Positions 8,576-17,430 of a stretch of DNA of 64,000 nt are shown piece by piece. The DNA is from Amycolatopsis jiangsuensis (lineage in GTDB: Bacteria; Actinomycetota; Actinomycetes; Mycobacteriales; Pseudonocardiaceae). The notes beneath the pieces were generated by a model. It did no database searches and was not told the origin of the DNA. It worked only from the letters and a program-made list of their open reading frames with translations. A program made the translations under genes and the position numbers. How positions within the stretch are numbered: the first letter of the stretch is position 1; each line of letters begins with the position of its first letter. The stretch covers positions 4,490,501 through 4,554,500 of the forward strand of contig NZ_JACHMG010000001.1 of NCBI RefSeq assembly GCF_014204865.1. The letters run 5' to 3'.

Positions 8576-9670
8576 AGCGTCGAGCATGCCGCGTACCGAG
8601 GCAGGCCATGCGAAGTCCTCCGCCCGCGACCGGGCCGCGGCGCGGCGGAGGTCTTCCGGGCTGTCCAGCAATCCGGTGACCGCGGTGGCGAACGCCGGGG
8701 CGTGATCGTCCACCGCGGCTCCGCAGCCGGGCTGCACGATCTCGCGCAGCGCGGACGAAGCCGAAACCACCACCGGGGTACCCGACGCGAGCGCCTCGAG
8801 CGCGGCGAGCCCGAACGTCTCATGTGGACCAGGGGCGAGTGAAACGTCCGAAGTGGCCAGCAACCGGGCCACCTCGTCCCGACCGGAGAGGAATCCGAGG
8901 AAGGTCACCGGCAAACCGCGCGCACGGCGTTCCAGTGCGCGCCGCCGGGGACCGTCGCCGGCGATGACCAGCCGGACGCGGGCACCCGATTCGGTCAGCT
9001 CGGCCACGGTGTCCACGCTGCGCTCCACGTGTTTCTCCGGCGACAACCGGCCACAGTGGACCAACAGAGCGTCGGCACCGCCGGCCAGTGCATAGCGCCA
9101 GCCGTCGTCGCGCATGGACGGGGCGAACGTGGCCAGGTCGACTCCGAGTGGCACCCGGCGTACGTTCGGCGCGGCGATCCGGTCGAATTCCGCGCGGGCG
9201 AAATAGGTGGTACAGACCACCGTGTCGTACCTCGCGGCCATCCGCCGGTTGGCCGTGTCCGCCACGCGGTGCGCCACCGGCCGGGGCAGCAGGAACTGCT
9301 CCAGCAGCCGGTCGAGCCGTTCGTGCGAGATCACCGTGCTGGGGATGCCGTTGCGCTGAGCCCAGCTGCCCATCCCCCGCAGGGTCAGCCGGTCGGACAC
9401 CTCCAGCCGGTCCGGTTCCAGCCGGCGCAGCACACTCCGCACCCGGTGTGGGTCGATCGCGCGATACCCGCCGGTGCCCGGGATCCGCGGGGCGGGCAGC
9501 GAACAGCGCCGTACTCCGGTGGGCAGGTTTTCGACCGTGTAACGGGTTCCGGGCACCACCAGCGTCACCCGGTGCCCACTGGCGACGTACCCGGCGCCGA
9601 GGTGGTGCAGTGCGGTGCGCAACCCGCCCGAACGCGGTCCGTAGAAGTTCGCCAGCTGCACGATGTGCAT
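8567..9670 (-). CDS. GT4-family glycosyltransferase
   Basis: This 367-residue retaining GT-B glycosyltransferase starts MHIVQLANFYGPRSGGLRTA, typical of GT4 acceptor domains. The donor-site E-x7-E motif is PHETFGLAALEALASGTPVV near residue 285. It begins three bases after the stop of the MgtA-like gene, so both are one transcriptional unit and may act on one glycolipid pathway. I cannot name donor or acceptor. The downstream end converges on asnB. Confidence 0.8.
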   Translation of the reverse strand: MHIVQLANFYGPRSGGLRTALHHLGAGYVASGHRVTLVVPGTRYTVENLPTGVRRCSLPAPRIPGTGGYRAIDPHRVRSVLRRLEPDRLEVSDRLTLRGMGSWAQRNGIPSTVISHERLDRLLEQFLLPRPVAHRVADTANRRMAARYDTVVCTTYFARAEFDRIAAPNVRRVPLGVDLATFAPSMRDDGWRYALAGGADALLVHCGRLSPEKHVERSVDTVAELTESGARVRLVIAGDGPRRRALERRARGLPVTFLGFLSGRDEVARLLATSDVSLAPGPHETFGLAALEALASGTPVVVSASSALREIVQPGCGAAVDDHAPAFATAVTGLLDSPEDLRRAAARSRAEDFAWPASVRGMLDALG

Positions 9671-9673
9671 GAC

Positions 9674-10792
9674 TCAAGCCGCGCGTGCGACTCGGCCCTG
9701 CACTGCTTCGTAGTGGCCGACCAGTTTCCGGCACACCGCGGGCCAAGTACGGCCCAGCACGACCTTCCGGGCCTTCTCCCCCAGCCGAGCCCGCAGCGCC
9801 GGATCCCGCAACGCATCGACCCTGTCGGCCAGCGCGCGGCCGAACTCCTCCCGGTCGGCCGGCAGCAGGTAGCCGGTACGACCGGGCAGAACGAGGTCCT
9901 TCGGCCCGCCCGCGTCCGGCGCGAGGACCGGCAGCCCGGACGCCATCGCCTCCTGCACGGCTTGGCAGAACGTCTCGTGCGGACCGGTGTGCACGAACAC
10001 GTCGAGGCTCGCGTACGCCGTGGAGAGCTCGTCGCCGTACTTCGCGCCGAGGAATGCCGCGCCGGGCAGCCGCTCGCGCAACGCCGGCAGTTCCGGACCG
10101 TCGCCGACCACCACCACGCGGATTCCCGGCGTCCCGGCGAGCGTGGTCAGCCGGTCGACTTCCTTCTCCGGGGCGAGGCGTCCGACGAAACCGACCAGCA
10201 GTTCACCGTTCGGCGCCAGCTCTCCGCGCAACGCCGGATCCCGGTGCCGTGGCGAAAACCGCGCGACGTCCACCCCGCGGGCCCAGCGGTGCACCCGCGG
10301 TACGCCGTGCAGCTCCAGCTGCCGCATCGAATCCGACGACGGGGCGAGCGTGCGGTCGGCGCGCGAGTGCAACCGACGTACCCAGCGCCAGGCAGCGCGG
10401 GCGCCGATGCCGAAGCCGTACGACGTGGCGAAGCCTGCGATGTCCGTCTGGTAGACCGCGATCGAGGGCACCCGCAGCCGTCTCGCCGCGGCCAGCCCGC
10501 GGGCGCCGACCACGAACGGGGACGCCAGATGCACCACGTCCGGGCCGAACCCGTCCAGCGCGGTCAGCACGGTGCGGGTCGGCAGGCCGATCGGCAGCGA
10601 GTGCACTCCCGGCACGTCGAAGGCCGGGATGCGGACCACCGGCGCGCCGCGGTAGGACTCCGGGCCCGGCCCCGGCGCCACCACCAGCACCTCGTGCCCG
10701 GCTCCGGCCAGATGCTCGACGATCCGGAGCACGGAGTTCGTCACGCCGTTCACCTGGGGCAGGAAACTTTCGGTGACTATGGCGACTCGCAC
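9674..10792 (-). CDS. mgtA: GDP-mannose-dependent alpha-mannosyltransferase, MgtA-like (GT4)
   Basis: This 372-residue GT4 enzyme resembles MgtA (M. tuberculosis Rv0557; C. glutamicum MgtA mannosylates a glucuronosyl diacylglycerol anchor). The start [20 protein letters not shown] is characteristic, and the donor motif [20 protein letters not shown] is in the C-terminal domain. I chose GTG 10792 since residues before it in the open frame are arginine-rich and unlike the family. Synteny supports the name: Rv0557 sits beside menG in mycobacteria and the menG/menJ pair is nearby here. The exact glycolipid is inferred. Confidence 0.75.
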   Translation of the reverse strand: MRVAIVTESFLPQVNGVTNSVLRIVEHLAGAGHEVLVVAPGPGPESYRGAPVVRIPAFDVPGVHSLPIGLPTRTVLTALDGFGPDVVHLASPFVVGARGLAAARRLRVPSIAVYQTDIAGFATSYGFGIGARAAWRWVRRLHSRADRTLAPSSDSMRQLELHGVPRVHRWARGVDVARFSPRHRDPALRGELAPNGELLVGFVGRLAPEKEVDRLTTLAGTPGIRVVVVGDGPELPALRERLPGAAFLGAKYGDELSTAYASLDVFVHTGPHETFCQAVQEAMASGLPVLAPDAGGPKDLVLPGRTGYLLPADREEFGRALADRVDALRDPALRARLGEKARKVVLGRTWPAVCRKLVGHYEAVQGRVARAA

Positions 10793-10968
10793 CCGGTCAC
10801 TGTCGCACCGGCACGCGCGGGGCGAGCCAATCCCGCGTGACCGCCCGGCCAACTGCCGCCGAACACTGCGCAGCGTCCGCTCGCGGACACCGGCTGTCGA
10901 TCAATTCGCCACGACATGTCATCTCAAGGTCGTGTGCCGGACACCAGCACGGCCCAGACTAAGCAGGC

Positions 10969-11808
10969 ATGACCCTCTTGTCCTCCCGGCCGTCCCGGCC
11001 GGTGGAGCCGGGCCTGCTCTCGAGGGCACTCGAGGTGGCGGGCCGGCTGGCGAACGACGCGACCGACGTGATCACCGCGACGGCGGGCCGCGGCGCGCAC
11101 CCGGCGACGCTGGAGTCCCCGTTCGACTGGGTCACCGACACCGACCGGATCCTGGAGCGGCACACCCGGCGCGTGCTGACCGCGGAGTTCCCCGGTATCC
11201 CGGTCGTCGGCCACGAGTTCGGCGCGGACCACGGCGCGGACGTGGCCGAGTACCGCTGGGTGGTGGATTCGGTGGACGGCACCGCCAACTACGTCGCCGG
11301 GGTGCCGTGGTGTGCCTACAGCCTGGCGCTGGTCGACGCGTCCGGTCCGGTGGTCGGCGTGGTCGCCGATCCGTACCGGGCACAGATTTACGCCGCCGCC
11401 CGCGGCCGAGGCGCGCGCGCCAACGGCAAGCCGGTCCGGCTCACGGACCGGCCGGGTACCGCGGGCGCGATCGTCTGCACGGAGCTGGCCCGCAAGGGTC
11501 CGTGGCCAGGAATGGGCGAGTTCATCGAACGTGCCGCGGCCGCGCACGCCGGAGTACGGGTGCTGGGTTCGGCCGCGTTGTCCATCGCGCAGGTCGCCCT
11601 CGGGCACGCCGCGGCCGCGGTGCTGCACAGCTATCACGAATGGGACGTCGCGGGCTCGGTGGCGATGGCGATCGAGGTCGGCGCGGTGGTGCTCGACAAG
11701 CACGGCGAGGACACCGCCCTGCCCACTGACGGCCTGCTGGTGGCCGCGCCGGGAGTGGCCGACGAGGTGCTGGGCTGGTGGCAGGAAACCGCCACGGCCG
11801 GCAGCTGA
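10969..11808 (+). CDS. Inositol monophosphatase-family phosphatase
   Basis: This 279-residue Mg-dependent sugar-phosphatase family protein has its metal-binding elements visible. They are the WVTDTDR segment near residue 51, the glutamate in GHEFG near residue 82, the signature VVDSVDGTANYVAG at about 99-112 (canonical DPxDGTxNF with Ser for Pro), and HEWDVAGSVAMAIEVGA near residue 224. Substrate could be inositol phosphate, histidinol phosphate or another sugar phosphate; nothing in the context decides. It diverges from mgtA across 176 bases in which I recognise no defined site. Confidence 0.85.
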   Translation: MTLLSSRPSRPVEPGLLSRALEVAGRLANDATDVITATAGRGAHPATLESPFDWVTDTDRILERHTRRVLTAEFPGIPVVGHEFGADHGADVAEYRWVVDSVDGTANYVAGVPWCAYSLALVDASGPVVGVVADPYRAQIYAAARGRGARANGKPVRLTDRPGTAGAIVCTELARKGPWPGMGEFIERAAAAHAGVRVLGSAALSIAQVALGHAAAAVLHSYHEWDVAGSVAMAIEVGAVVLDKHGEDTALPTDGLLVAAPGVADEVLGWWQETATAGS

Positions 11809-11860
11809 GCCGCGCTGTCGTGCCGGAACGCCGCCCCTTCCGGGATCGGAGGAACCTGCC

Positions 11861-12079
11861 GTGCCCGAATACCTGATCCGTCCGCAGGGGCTGCCGCCGA
11901 CCAGTGGTCGTGAAGCTGACCTACTTCCGCACCGACCTGGCCGACCTGCCGGTGCTGCATGCGGTCCGCGACGAACACCTGGATCCGGCCCGGCCTCCGG
12001 CCCCAGTTCTCTAGTGCAGGTGGCCGGGCTGATCGACCCGCGGTTCCGCGTGGTGATCGAAGCACTGGCCGCGCTCTGA
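11861..12079 (+). pseudogene. RidA-family gene remnant (internal deletion plus frameshift)
   Basis: A good ribosome-binding site (GGAGGAAC) precedes GTG 11861, which reads VPEYLIRPQGLPPTSG, the N-terminus of a RidA/YjgF protein. The frame then loses homology. From about 11907 another frame reads VVKLTYFRTDLADLPVL and on to HLDPARPPA, the middle of RidA. At about 12007 the original frame resumes with SLVQVAGLIDPRFRVVIEA, the C-terminus. About 45 central residues are absent and two frame changes are needed. RidA deaminates reactive enamine intermediates; this copy cannot make a complete protein. Confidence 0.8.
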
Positions 12080-12085
12080 GGACCG

Positions 12086-12535
12086 TCAGGCAGGCACCGG
12101 CTCGTCCGCGCGGTCGCGGTGGATCAGCCGCCGCAGCCACCACAGCGCCGGGCCGGCGACCAGCCAAATCACCAGCACCGTGACGCCGAGCGGCAGCAAC
12201 GTCAACGTGGCCGTGCGGCCGGCCACCCTCGCCAAATCGGGGTTGGTGCCGTCGTACTCGATGAGCACCAGCTGGCCGGCGGCGAGGCCGGACGGGTAGA
12301 GCACCCCGGTGGCCGGGCTGTGCACGATGCCGTCCGGGGTCTGGTACTGGATGATCGTGCGGTCGAAGGCCACCGATTCCACGGTGGCGGTCGCCGTGCC
12401 CGGATGCGCCTCGATCGCGTTGTCGTTGCGGAAAGCGGCGAACAGCAGGGTCACGCACATCACGGTGAGGAGCGAGGCGACACCGAGCACGGCGATCCAG
12501 CCGATGCGCCTCGCCCGCTCACTCCTCCTGCTCAC
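12086..12535 (-). CDS. DUF3592-like small membrane protein
   Basis: This 149-residue protein has a helix at about residues 10-32 (IGWIAVLGVASLLTVMCVTL) and a second near 112-132 (LTLLPLGVTVLVIWLVAGPA). A beta-rich external segment between them (GTATATVESVAFDRTIIQYQ) is the layout of DUF3592 proteins of unknown function. I start at GTG 12535; the open frame extends upstream to 12661 but is basic and featureless and overlaps the start region of nothing conserved. It ends seven bases from the convergent RidA remnant. Confidence 0.65.
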   Translation of the reverse strand: MSRRSERARRIGWIAVLGVASLLTVMCVTLLFAAFRNDNAIEAHPGTATATVESVAFDRTIIQYQTPDGIVHSPATGVLYPSGLAAGQLVLIEYDGTNPDLARVAGRTATLTLLPLGVTVLVIWLVAGPALWWLRRLIHRDRADEPVPA

Positions 12536-12557
12536 GCCGCGAGCGTAGCGGTACCGC

Positions 12558-14072
12558 TCAGTGCCGGTGCTCCGTGGCGAGCAACCGGTGGTTGGCCTGG
12601 ATCTGGTCCCAGGACTTCGGCTTGGCCGCCGCCGCGTGCGCGGTCCTGGCCGCGGCAGCACCGTTCGGACCGGCCGCCGGTTTCCCCGCCGTGTAGAGCC
12701 AGGTCTGGAACAGCTCGTGCAGCGGCTTGCCGGACACCTTCTCCGCCAGCGCGATGAACTCCTGGATCCGGCCGTCCTTCCCGGCCTTCTCCACCTGCCA
12801 GTCCTTCAAAATCGTGAAGAACGCGTCGTCGCCGACGGTCGTGCGCAGCGCCTGCAGCGTCAGCGCGCCGCGGTCGTACACCGCGCTGTCGAACTGGTTG
12901 TCCGCGCCCGGATCCGCGGGCACGACCTTCCACAGGTCGGCGTCGGCGGCGTTGGAGTCGTAGGTGTACTGCGCGAGTTCGGCGACGGTGCCCTCGCCCT
13001 CGTGCTCGGACCACAGCCATTCGGCATAAGACGCGAAACCCTCGTTCAGCCAGATGTCGCTCCAACGCCCGAGCGAGACGTTGTCGCCGTACCACTGGTG
13101 CGCGTTCTCGTGCGCGATCAGCGTGGTGTTGGCGCCGGAGGTGAAGTTCTTCAGCCCGTACGTGGGCCGGGTCTGGTTCTCCAGCGAGAAGCTGATGCCG
13201 CTGGTCACCACACCGCCCTCGGCCTCGAACGGGTAGGGCCCGAACTGCGAGGCCAGGAACGCGTTGATCTCCGGTGTGCGCTCGACGCTGGCCTCGGCGG
13301 CGCCCCGGGAGTCACCGAGGTCCGTTCCGTAGGCGGTGATGAACGGCTTGCCCTCGGGCGTGGTGGACTGGCGCACGTCGTACTTCCCGACGATGAACGA
13401 GGTCAGGTACGTCGCCTGCGGATGCGTGCTGCGCCAGTTCCAGCGCGTCCAGCCTGCCCGGCTCTTGGTCGTGCGCACGAGCGAGCCGTTGGTGATCGCG
13501 GAAAGCCCGTCCGGCGCCTCGATCGACACGTCGAAGGTGGCCTTGTCGGTGGGATGGTCGTTGGAGGGGAACCACCACTGCGCGCTCTGCGGTTCGTCCA
13601 CGCCGAGCGCGCCGAAGTCGCCGTGCTTCCAGCCGTTGAGCCCGTCGACCTGCTCGGTGGACGGGGTGTCGGAGTACTTCACGACGACGGTCGCGGTCTG
13701 CCCCTTGGCCAGCGCCTCGGCCGGGGTGACCACGAGCTCACCGTTGCCGTCGGAGTTCGTGAACTGCGCCGGCCGGTTGTTCACGAGCACGCTGGAAGCC
13801 TTCAGCGCGAAGTCGAGGTCGAAGCGCGACAGGTCCTGCGTGGCGGTGAGCAGCAGGGTGGTGGTGCCGGACAGCAGATCGGTCTCCGGCTGGTAGCTCA
13901 GCCGGATGTCGTAGTGCAGCACGTCGGTGCCGCCGTTGCCGGCGTTCGGGTAGTACGGATCGCCGGCCCCGGGTGCCCCCGGCTCGGGTGCGGCACTCGC
14001 GGTGGTGGCGAGCAGCACGGACGCGACCCCGGCCGCGAGCACCCCGGCTCCGGCACGAGTTCTCGATCGCAT
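12558..14072 (-). CDS. Secreted M1-family metallopeptidase (aminopeptidase N-like)
   Basis: This 504-residue zinc peptidase has a clear Sec signal peptide (MRSRTRAGAGVLAAGVASVL, cleavage probably after ATTASA). The zinc site HENAH followed by W lies in TTLIAHENAHQWYGDNV, the third ligand in WLNEGFASYAEW, and SLENQT takes the place of the GAMEN exopeptidase motif. It lacks the large C-terminal helical domain of PepN, so it is a short secreted M1 type. AGGAGG five bases before ATG 14072 fixes the start; an open frame upstream to 14288 runs through repeats and is not coding. A low-complexity A/K tail follows the catalytic domain. Confidence 0.9.
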   Translation of the reverse strand: MRSRTRAGAGVLAAGVASVLLATTASAAPEPGAPGAGDPYYPNAGNGGTDVLHYDIRLSYQPETDLLSGTTTLLLTATQDLSRFDLDFALKASSVLVNNRPAQFTNSDGNGELVVTPAEALAKGQTATVVVKYSDTPSTEQVDGLNGWKHGDFGALGVDEPQSAQWWFPSNDHPTDKATFDVSIEAPDGLSAITNGSLVRTTKSRAGWTRWNWRSTHPQATYLTSFIVGKYDVRQSTTPEGKPFITAYGTDLGDSRGAAEASVERTPEINAFLASQFGPYPFEAEGGVVTSGISFSLENQTRPTYGLKNFTSGANTTLIAHENAHQWYGDNVSLGRWSDIWLNEGFASYAEWLWSEHEGEGTVAELAQYTYDSNAADADLWKVVPADPGADNQFDSAVYDRGALTLQALRTTVGDDAFFTILKDWQVEKAGKDGRIQEFIALAEKVSGKPLHELFQTWLYTAGKPAAGPNGAAAARTAHAAAAKPKSWDQIQANHRLLATEHRH

Positions 14073-14119
14073 GATTCCTCCTGGGAAGTGAGCAGCGCGC
14101 TCGAACGTAGCCACGCCGG

Positions 14120-14735
14120 CGTTGCCCAGATACGTCCGAAGGAAGGTTTCCAACCACTGGGAACGGCCGCCCAGCCCAACACGCCGGCCGCTTATCCTCG
14201 TACGCCTCGTCCGGACCTTCGGAGAGAGCCGCCACTCACGCAGCGCACCGGCGCCCCCCACACGCCCCGAACGCCCCCTCCGGCTCACCAGGGAGAGCGG
14301 CCGGCCAACCTAACGCACCAGCCCACCTGCCTCATGCCCCCTGAACGCCTCGTCCAGGTCAGCGGAGAGAGCGGCCGGTCAGCCCAGCACGCCGACCACC
14401 CGCCATAAGTCCCTCGAACGCCTCGCTCAGCCCGCCGGAAACGCCGGCCACTCAACCCAACGCGCCCAGCCATCCTCCGCAGCCCTCGGAGACCTCGTGC
14501 GGCCCGCTGGGAGACGATCGCTCAACTCAGCGCGCCGGGCACCCTCCGCCGGCCCTCGAACACCTGGCCCAGTCGCCGGAACGCGGCCGCTCAACCCAGC
14601 ACGCCGGCCACCCTGCGGAAACCCCCGAACGCCTCGTCCAGCTCAGCCCGCCGGAAACACCGGCCACTCAACCCAACGCGCCGACCACCGCCCGCAAGTT
14701 CTCGAAGACCTCGTCCAGCACGTCGGCCAGCTCGA
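14120..14735. repeat. Decayed tandem array derived from the 3' end of the TetR gene
   Basis: About eight degenerate units of 68-77 bases run from the TetR stop region toward the M1 peptidase. Landmarks resembling the TetR stop context TCAACCCAACGCGCC occur at 14668 (the real stop), 14591, 14522, 14452, 14379, about 14307, 14236 and about 14168. Most units also carry GAACGCCTCG-like and CCGGAAACnCCGG-like segments, the latter able to form a small GCCGG/CCGGC hairpin. Similarity falls with distance from the TetR gene. No gene is visible in the 595 bases between the two genes. Confidence 0.75.
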
Positions 14736-15234
14736 CGTCCGAGTCCTCCCGCCACCGGTCGGTCGCGATACCGAACGCGTGCCACCCCACCTCCGCACAC
14801 AGCTTCGCCGTGCGGTCGTCCACGCCGCGGGCACGCAACGCCTCGAAACAGCACGTGACCAACGCCGCGGTCTTGGCCAGCGCGCGCTCCTGCAGCGCCG
14901 GATGCGTGGCGATCACCCGCATGCGCGGTTCGGTCTGCGGGCGGCCGGCGACGAGCAGCGGCACCACGTCATGGAAAGCGGCGTGCAACGCGGGCAAGGG
15001 CTCCACGCCTTCCGGAACCGCGGCGATCGCGGCGGCGATGCGTTCGCCGAACTCTCCCTCCTCGTCGAACAACACCTCCCGTTTGTCGGCGAAATGCCGG
15101 AAGTACGTGCGCTCGGTGACCCCGGCGCGGGCGGCGATGCTCTCCGCCGTCGTCTCGTCGAAGCCGTTGTCCAGGAAAAGCTCGACCGCGGCGTCCTTCA
15201 GCCGCTGCCGCACCAAGTCCACGCCTCTGGGCAT
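14668..15234 (-). CDS. TetR-family transcriptional regulator
   Basis: This 188-residue regulator has an N-terminal helix-turn-helix at about residues 10-56 (AAVELFLDNGFDETTAESIA, then GVTERTYFRHFADKREVLFD) and a diverged ligand-binding C-terminal domain. It is divergent from an SDR gene with three palindromes in the 87-base spacer, so it probably represses itself and the SDR/esterase pair. The ligand is unknown. Its last codons are the source of the repeat array downstream. Confidence 0.9.
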   Translation of the reverse strand: MPRGVDLVRQRLKDAAVELFLDNGFDETTAESIAARAGVTERTYFRHFADKREVLFDEEGEFGERIAAAIAAVPEGVEPLPALHAAFHDVVPLLVAGRPQTEPRMRVIATHPALQERALAKTAALVTCCFEALRARGVDDRTAKLCAEVGWHAFGIATDRWREDSDVELADVLDEVFENLRAVVGALG

Positions 15235-15256
15235 GCCTCGAGATTAGCACACTTGC

Positions 15257-15306
15257 GTCAGTGACTGACAGGGCGTACTGTCAGCGGCTGACAGTCAGTC
15301 ACTGAC
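15257..15306. promoter_or_regulatory. Cluster of three palindromes, probable TetR operator
   Basis: The spacer between the TetR gene and the SDR gene holds GTCAGTGACTGAC (15257-15269), CTGTCAGCGGCTGACAG (15278-15294) and GTCAGTCACTGAC (15294-15306). Each is a perfect inverted repeat around a 1- or 3-base centre, and all share the half-site GTCAG or CTGTCAG. The arrangement suits dimeric TetR binding over both divergent promoters. Confidence 0.75.
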
Positions 15307-15321
15307 AGCGCGAGGGGTTCC

Positions 15322-16083
15322 ATGCATTTCGAAGGCACAACCGCAATCGTCACCGGCGCCAGCTCCGGCATCGGGGCGGGCATCGCGCGGCGGTTCGCCG
15401 AGGAGGGCGCGAATGTCGTGATCGCCGCCCGCCGCAAGGAAAAGCTCGACGAGCTCGCGGCCGAGCTCGGCCCGGAGCGGGTGCTGGCGGTCGCCGCGGA
15501 CGTCACGCAACCCGGCGACGTCCAGGCGATGGTCCGGGCCGGCGCGGAGCGGTTCGGCGGAATCGACGTGCTGGTCTCCAACGCCGGATTCGGCCGGCTG
15601 AAGCCGTTCGAAGAGACCACGCCAGAGGACTGGCGGCTCGTGATGAGCACCGACCTCGACAGCTGCTTCTTCGGTGCACAGGCAGCGCTGCCGTATCTGA
15701 AGCAGAGCAAGGGCAGCATCGTCCAGATCGCGTCCGCATCCGGTCTCGGCGGGGATCGCCTGCTCACCGCGTACAACGCGGCCAAGGGTGCGGTCGTGAA
15801 CTTCACCCGCGGCCTCGCCATGGACCTCGGACCGCACGGCATCCGGGTGAACGCGGTCGCACCGGCGCTGACGATCGGCGAGGAGCACCGGCAGCTGCCC
15901 GGGATCGACCAGCTGGCCGAGCGGTTCGACCGTCGCCGGGCGCTGCGCGGCCACTCCACCCCGGCCGACATCGGTGCCGCGGTCGCCTTCCTCGCCTCCG
16001 CCGACGCCCGGTGCATCACCGGCACCGTCCTGCCCGTCGACGGCGGGATCACCGCCGCCAGCGGGCAACCCGACCTGTTCTGA
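15322..16083 (+). CDS. Short-chain dehydrogenase/reductase
   Basis: This 253-residue classical SDR has the cofactor motif TGASSGIGAGIA near residue 12, the NAG motif VSNAGFG near residue 90, and the catalytic Ser plus YNAAK (Tyr-x3-Lys) near residues 138-155. It ends in the usual PVDGG segment. The Arg-Arg in AARRKEK after the second strand suggests NADP preference. It is divergent from its likely TetR regulator and followed 21 bases later by an alpha/beta hydrolase. Substrate is unknown; together they suggest inducible catabolism of a small alcohol or ester. Confidence 0.9.
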   Translation: MHFEGTTAIVTGASSGIGAGIARRFAEEGANVVIAARRKEKLDELAAELGPERVLAVAADVTQPGDVQAMVRAGAERFGGIDVLVSNAGFGRLKPFEETTPEDWRLVMSTDLDSCFFGAQAALPYLKQSKGSIVQIASASGLGGDRLLTAYNAAKGAVVNFTRGLAMDLGPHGIRVNAVAPALTIGEEHRQLPGIDQLAERFDRRRALRGHSTPADIGAAVAFLASADARCITGTVLPVDGGITAASGQPDLF

Positions 16084-16104
16084 TTTCGCCCGAAAGGATT
16101 CTCG

Positions 16105-17058
16105 ATGATCGACCCCGAAGTCGCGGCCGCGATCGCCGCGTTGCCCAAGAACTCCAAGGGAACCCTGCTGGACTACAGCGACATCCCCGCGCTCCGCGAA
16201 CAGTTGCGGGCAGCCGCGGCGGCTGCCGAGACGCCACCACAGGATCCCCGGGTGGCCGTCGAAACCCTGCTCCTCGACCGGGTGGACGGATCACAGCTGG
16301 CCGTGGTCCTCTACCGGCCGGTGGACGGACCCGAGACACAGCCGGCGATTCTGTGGTTCCACGGCGGTGGCCAGGTCCTCGGCGGCGAGCCGCACCACGA
16401 CGCCGAGTACCTCACCTCCCTCGCGCTCGCATGTGAGTGCGTGGTCGCCGCGGTGGACTACCGGGTCGCCCCGGAGACCCCGGCACCCGGCGGTGCGGAG
16501 GACGGCTACCTGGCCTACACCCACCTGTGCAAGCACGCCGCCGACCACGACCTCGACCCCACGCGGATCGGTCTCGCCGGGGCGAGCGGCGGTGGCGCGC
16601 CCGCCACGGTCACGGCGTTGATGGTGCGCGACCGCGAAGCGCCGGTGCCACGGGTGCTGTCGCTGCTCTACCCGATGCTCGACGACCGCAACGAGACCCC
16701 GTCGAGCCACGAGGTGACCGATATCGGGGTGTTCGACCGCCAAGAGAACCTGTACGCATGGGCCGCCGTACTGGGTGACCGAGCCGGAGCACCTGACCTG
16801 CACCCGTACTGCGCCCCGGGACGAGCCACCGACCTCAGCGGCTTCCCGCGCACCTTCCTCGCGGTCGGCCAGTACGACGTGTTCCGAGACGAGAACATCG
16901 ACTTCGCGCGGCGCCTGATCGCTGCAGGTGTATCCGTAGACCTCCACGTCTACGGCGGCGCCGTACACGCCTGGGACCGCTTCGCCCCGGAAACCGCCCT
17001 GGCCCGCACCTTCGCCCAGACCTGGCACAACTCCGTACGACACAGCCTCCACGCGTGA
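16105..17058 (+). CDS. Alpha/beta hydrolase (hormone-sensitive-lipase-type esterase)
   Basis: This 317-residue HSL-family hydrolase has the oxyanion-hole motif WFHGGGQVLGG near residue 85, nucleophile elbow GASGGG near residue 156, the acid in VGQYDVFRDEN near residue 254, and the catalytic His in GAVHAWDRF near residue 288. It lacks a signal peptide, so it is probably cytoplasmic. GAAAGGA precedes the ATG. It follows the SDR gene by 21 bases and is probably co-transcribed. Its 3' end is partly duplicated 258 bases downstream. Confidence 0.9.
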   Translation: MIDPEVAAAIAALPKNSKGTLLDYSDIPALREQLRAAAAAAETPPQDPRVAVETLLLDRVDGSQLAVVLYRPVDGPETQPAILWFHGGGQVLGGEPHHDAEYLTSLALACECVVAAVDYRVAPETPAPGGAEDGYLAYTHLCKHAADHDLDPTRIGLAGASGGGAPATVTALMVRDREAPVPRVLSLLYPMLDDRNETPSSHEVTDIGVFDRQENLYAWAAVLGDRAGAPDLHPYCAPGRATDLSGFPRTFLAVGQYDVFRDENIDFARRLIAAGVSVDLHVYGGAVHAWDRFAPETALARTFAQTWHNSVRHSLHA

Positions 17059-17430
17059 GGCTCAGCTATGCGCAACCGCCTCCGCCGTCCGACGGCCGTG
17101 CAGCCCCCGACGATAACTCCGGCCCACCCCAACCCCCACCACACACAAGCCCGACCGGTCGCCACCGACGTATCAGCCGACCCACCCGCCTACAGCGGCA
17201 CCAGGCACGCTCTTGCACGCCAAGCGCGCCCAGAACCCCTTCACGCCACAAACACCCCGGCCCACACCTTCCAGCAGACCTGGCACAACCCCCTACGACA
17301 CAGCCTCCACCGGTGGAAGTCAGCTATGCGTAACCGCCTCCGCCACCGCCGCCCGAAGGCGACCGTGCAACCCGCGATGGCGGGTCCGGTCGACCCGGAC
17401 CTCCACCACACGCAGGCCCGGCGCCGGGCG
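16990..17430. repeat. Direct repeat of the esterase/menD convergent junction
   Basis: Two imperfect copies (about 16990-17152 and 17249-17430, offset 258 bases) share long blocks such as ACCTGGCACAA, CGACACAGCCTCCAC, CAGCTATGCG and AACCGCCTCCGCC. Copy 1 carries the real esterase 3' end plus a fossil of the menD 3' end. Copy 2 carries a fossil esterase tail (reading QTWHNPLRHSLH against the real QTWHNSVRHSLH) and the real menD 3' end. The junction was therefore duplicated once and each gene uses only one copy. The spacer 17059-17319 holds no other gene. Confidence 0.8.

Noticed and set aside
14073..14288. N-terminal extension of the M1 peptidase into the repeat array
   Set aside because: The signal peptide begins at 14072 with an excellent AGGAGG; the extension is translated repeat sequence.
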